Below are positions 20,292 through 21,458 of a stretch of 21,458 nucleotides of DNA, one piece after another (the stretch's first letter is position 1; each line of letters opens with the position of its first letter). The notes under the pieces were generated by a model, which made no database searches, was not told the DNA's origin, and saw nothing but the letters and a program-made list of their open reading frames with translations. Both the position numbers and the translations under genes were made by a program. Source of the stretch: F1-60-MAGs163 sp046091165 (lineage in GTDB: Bacteria > Actinomycetota > Thermoleophilia > Solirubrobacterales > Solirubrobacteraceae); NCBI GenBank assembly GCA_046091165.1, contig JBJTBE010000093.1, forward strand, positions 1 to 21,458, written 5' to 3'.

Positions 20292-21458
20292 ATGCCCAAG
20301 GTCCTCCGGTCCCTCACCCTTCTTCCCTTCCTGGTCCTCGCGGCCATGCTCGTGCCCGTCGCCGGCGCGGGGGCCCAGTCCACGCAGATCAGCTGGACGG
20401 CGTGCCCGGAAGAGGACTTCCCGGAGCTGGAGTGCGGCAGCTTCGAGGTTCCCTACGACTACTCCAGGCCAGACGGCAAGAAGTTCACCCTCGCGCTGCA
20501 GAAGCTCCCGGCATCGGGCACGAAGATCGGCACGCTCTTTGCCAACCCCGGAGGGCCGGGGGCGCCGGGGCGGAACATCTGGCAGCTGCCGGCCCAGTCG
20601 GCATCGCTGCGGCAGTCGTTCGACCTCGTCGGCTTCGACCCCCGCGGGATCGGCGAGACCAGGCCGGCCTTCGACTGCGATCTCCCGGGTGGAGGCCCGG
20701 TAAACAGCCCCAACATCGACTGGGTCGCGTACACCCGGGCCCTGACCCCCCTGATCGCCAGGGCCAACCGGGCCTGCCAGAAGAAGAGCGCCGACTTCAT
20801 CGCCCACGTGGGCACCAACAACGTGGTGCGGGACCTGGACGCCATGCGTGCCGCGGTCGGCGACCCCAAGCTGACCTACTGGGGGATGAGTTACGGCACG
20901 AGGATCGGCTACGTCTACGCCTATCGCTACCCGCAGCGCGTGCGGGCGATCCTCCTTGACGGTCCGGTCACGCCGGACGGGAGCTGGGCCAACTTTGCCG
21001 ACGTGCGCTCCAAGAGCAACGATGAGGCCTTGCAGTTTCTCCGCTCGGTCAGCCCCGCCACCTACGCGGCGGTCATCTCGACCCGTAACAGCCTCTTCAC
21101 CTCCGCGCTGGACGTCGGCACCGCCGGAAAGCGCATGCCGCTGGGCGGGTACGACTGGCTGGGAATCGTCTCCGGCCAGCTCCTGCTCGACCAGTCCAAC
21201 TGGCCGCAGATCATCAAGCTCGCCGGGGTGGTCTCGCAGGCCCGGATCGTCGGACCCGGCGGCGACGAGGCCCGCGCGGCGCTGCGCGCGCTTGCCGGCG
21301 CGGCCGAGGACGAGGCGCCCGGCGGCCTCGCCCCCGACGGCGGAGCCAACTCGGCGATCAACTGCGCCGACTACGCCGACCGGCCCAACGGCCGCAGGCG
21401 GGCCCGGATCGTGCGCAACGTCGTCTCCCAGGCCCCGGTCTTCGGCGGCCTGACCGTC
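20292..21458 (+). CDS. Secreted alpha/beta-hydrolase, tripeptidyl-aminopeptidase-like (3' end outside window)
   Basis: The frame is open from ATG 20292 to the window end, giving 389 residues without a stop. A signal peptide (MPKVLRSLTLLPFLVLAAML, cleavage after about GAGA) precedes the mature part starting QSTQISWTACP. The segments CGSFEVPYDYSRPDG, then GTLFANPGGPGAPGRN (oxyanion region) and FDLVGFDPRGIGETRP are typical of the TAP/SlpD-SlpE group of exported peptidases. The nucleophile elbow is GMSYG in YWGMSYGTRIGYVYAYRYP. The catalytic Asp and His and the TAP C-terminal domain would lie beyond the window. It probably trims N-terminal tripeptides or hydrolyses related amides or esters outside the cell. 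The ATG is supported by TACGGT 6 nt upstream. Confidence 0.88.
   Translation, partial: MPKVLRSLTLLPFLVLAAMLVPVAGAGAQSTQISWTACPEEDFPELECGSFEVPYDYSRPDGKKFTLALQKLPASGTKIGTLFANPGGPGAPGRNIWQLPAQSASLRQSFDLVGFDPRGIGETRPAFDCDLPGGGPVNSPNIDWVAYTRALTPLIARANRACQKKSADFIAHVGTNNVVRDLDAMRAAVGDPKLTYWGMSYGTRIGYVYAYRYPQRVRAILLDGPVTPDGSWANFADVRSKSNDEALQFLRSVSPATYAAVISTRNSLFTSALDVGTAGKRMPLGGYDWLGIVSGQLLLDQSNWPQIIKLAGVVSQARIVGPGGDEARAALRALAGAAEDEAPGGLAPDGGANSAINCADYADRPNGRRRARIVRNVVSQAPVFGGLTV

Overview
The window is a very GC-rich bacterial chromosome segment with many GTG starts. It most resembles the actinobacterial class Thermoleophilia (Solirubrobacterales-like). That placement is inferred from protein style (DUF6159 membrane protein, secreted 3D-domain protein, kelch protein with a basic C-terminal domain, MptA-like FolE2); there is no marker rRNA here. 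Gene order is that of an ordinary housekeeping/accessory region with short intergenic gaps, frequent convergent overlaps and few Shine-Dalgarno sequences.

Layout. 1-3100: a truncated two-helix membrane protein (-), a small lipoprotein, a TetR regulator followed by an S4 RNA-binding protein, a DUF6159 membrane protein (-), and a PPOX-fold protein. 3087-7205: clpP (-) divergent from pgsA, which is translationally coupled to a membrane-anchored unknown; folE2 (-) divergent from the principal sigma factor gene; then tRNA-Tyr(GTA). 7217-12975: a GT-C type membrane protein (-), an aquaporin with altered NPA motifs, a secreted BamE-like two-repeat protein, an FKBP lipoprotein, a secreted polysaccharide deacetylase, and a DHRS12-like short-chain dehydrogenase. 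12994-17906: a secreted 3D-domain protein (-), a MOSC protein (-) and a NUDIX hydrolase (-), then a quinone-oxidoreductase-like protein and an aldehyde dehydrogenase/DUF779 operon (+). 17903-18082 is a small acidic ORF (-).

18164-20217 is the most unusual part. An intact tRNA-Thr(GGT) gene is followed 1,981 bp later by a perfect 42-bp copy of its 3' portion (anticodon loop to discriminator base). The bounded DNA is less GC-rich and carries one gene, a secreted seven-bladed kelch propeller protein. At both inner ends it has the same paired octamer repeat (GGAAGCCT twice, 11 bp apart). This looks like a very small tRNA-targeted integrated element with attL/attR cores and arm-type integrase sites but no integrase of its own. 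After it, a secreted alpha/beta-hydrolase peptidase gene runs off the window.

A second window-wide pattern is start-site architecture. At seven genes a TANNNT hexamer ends exactly 6 nt before the ATG/GTG, which puts the expected transcription start on the first base of the start codon. Several other genes are within 1-2 nt of this. Most genes here therefore appear to be leaderless, and only a few (the lipoprotein, sigma factor, aldehyde dehydrogenase and 3D protein) have clear Shine-Dalgarno sites. This rule is used below to choose several start codons.
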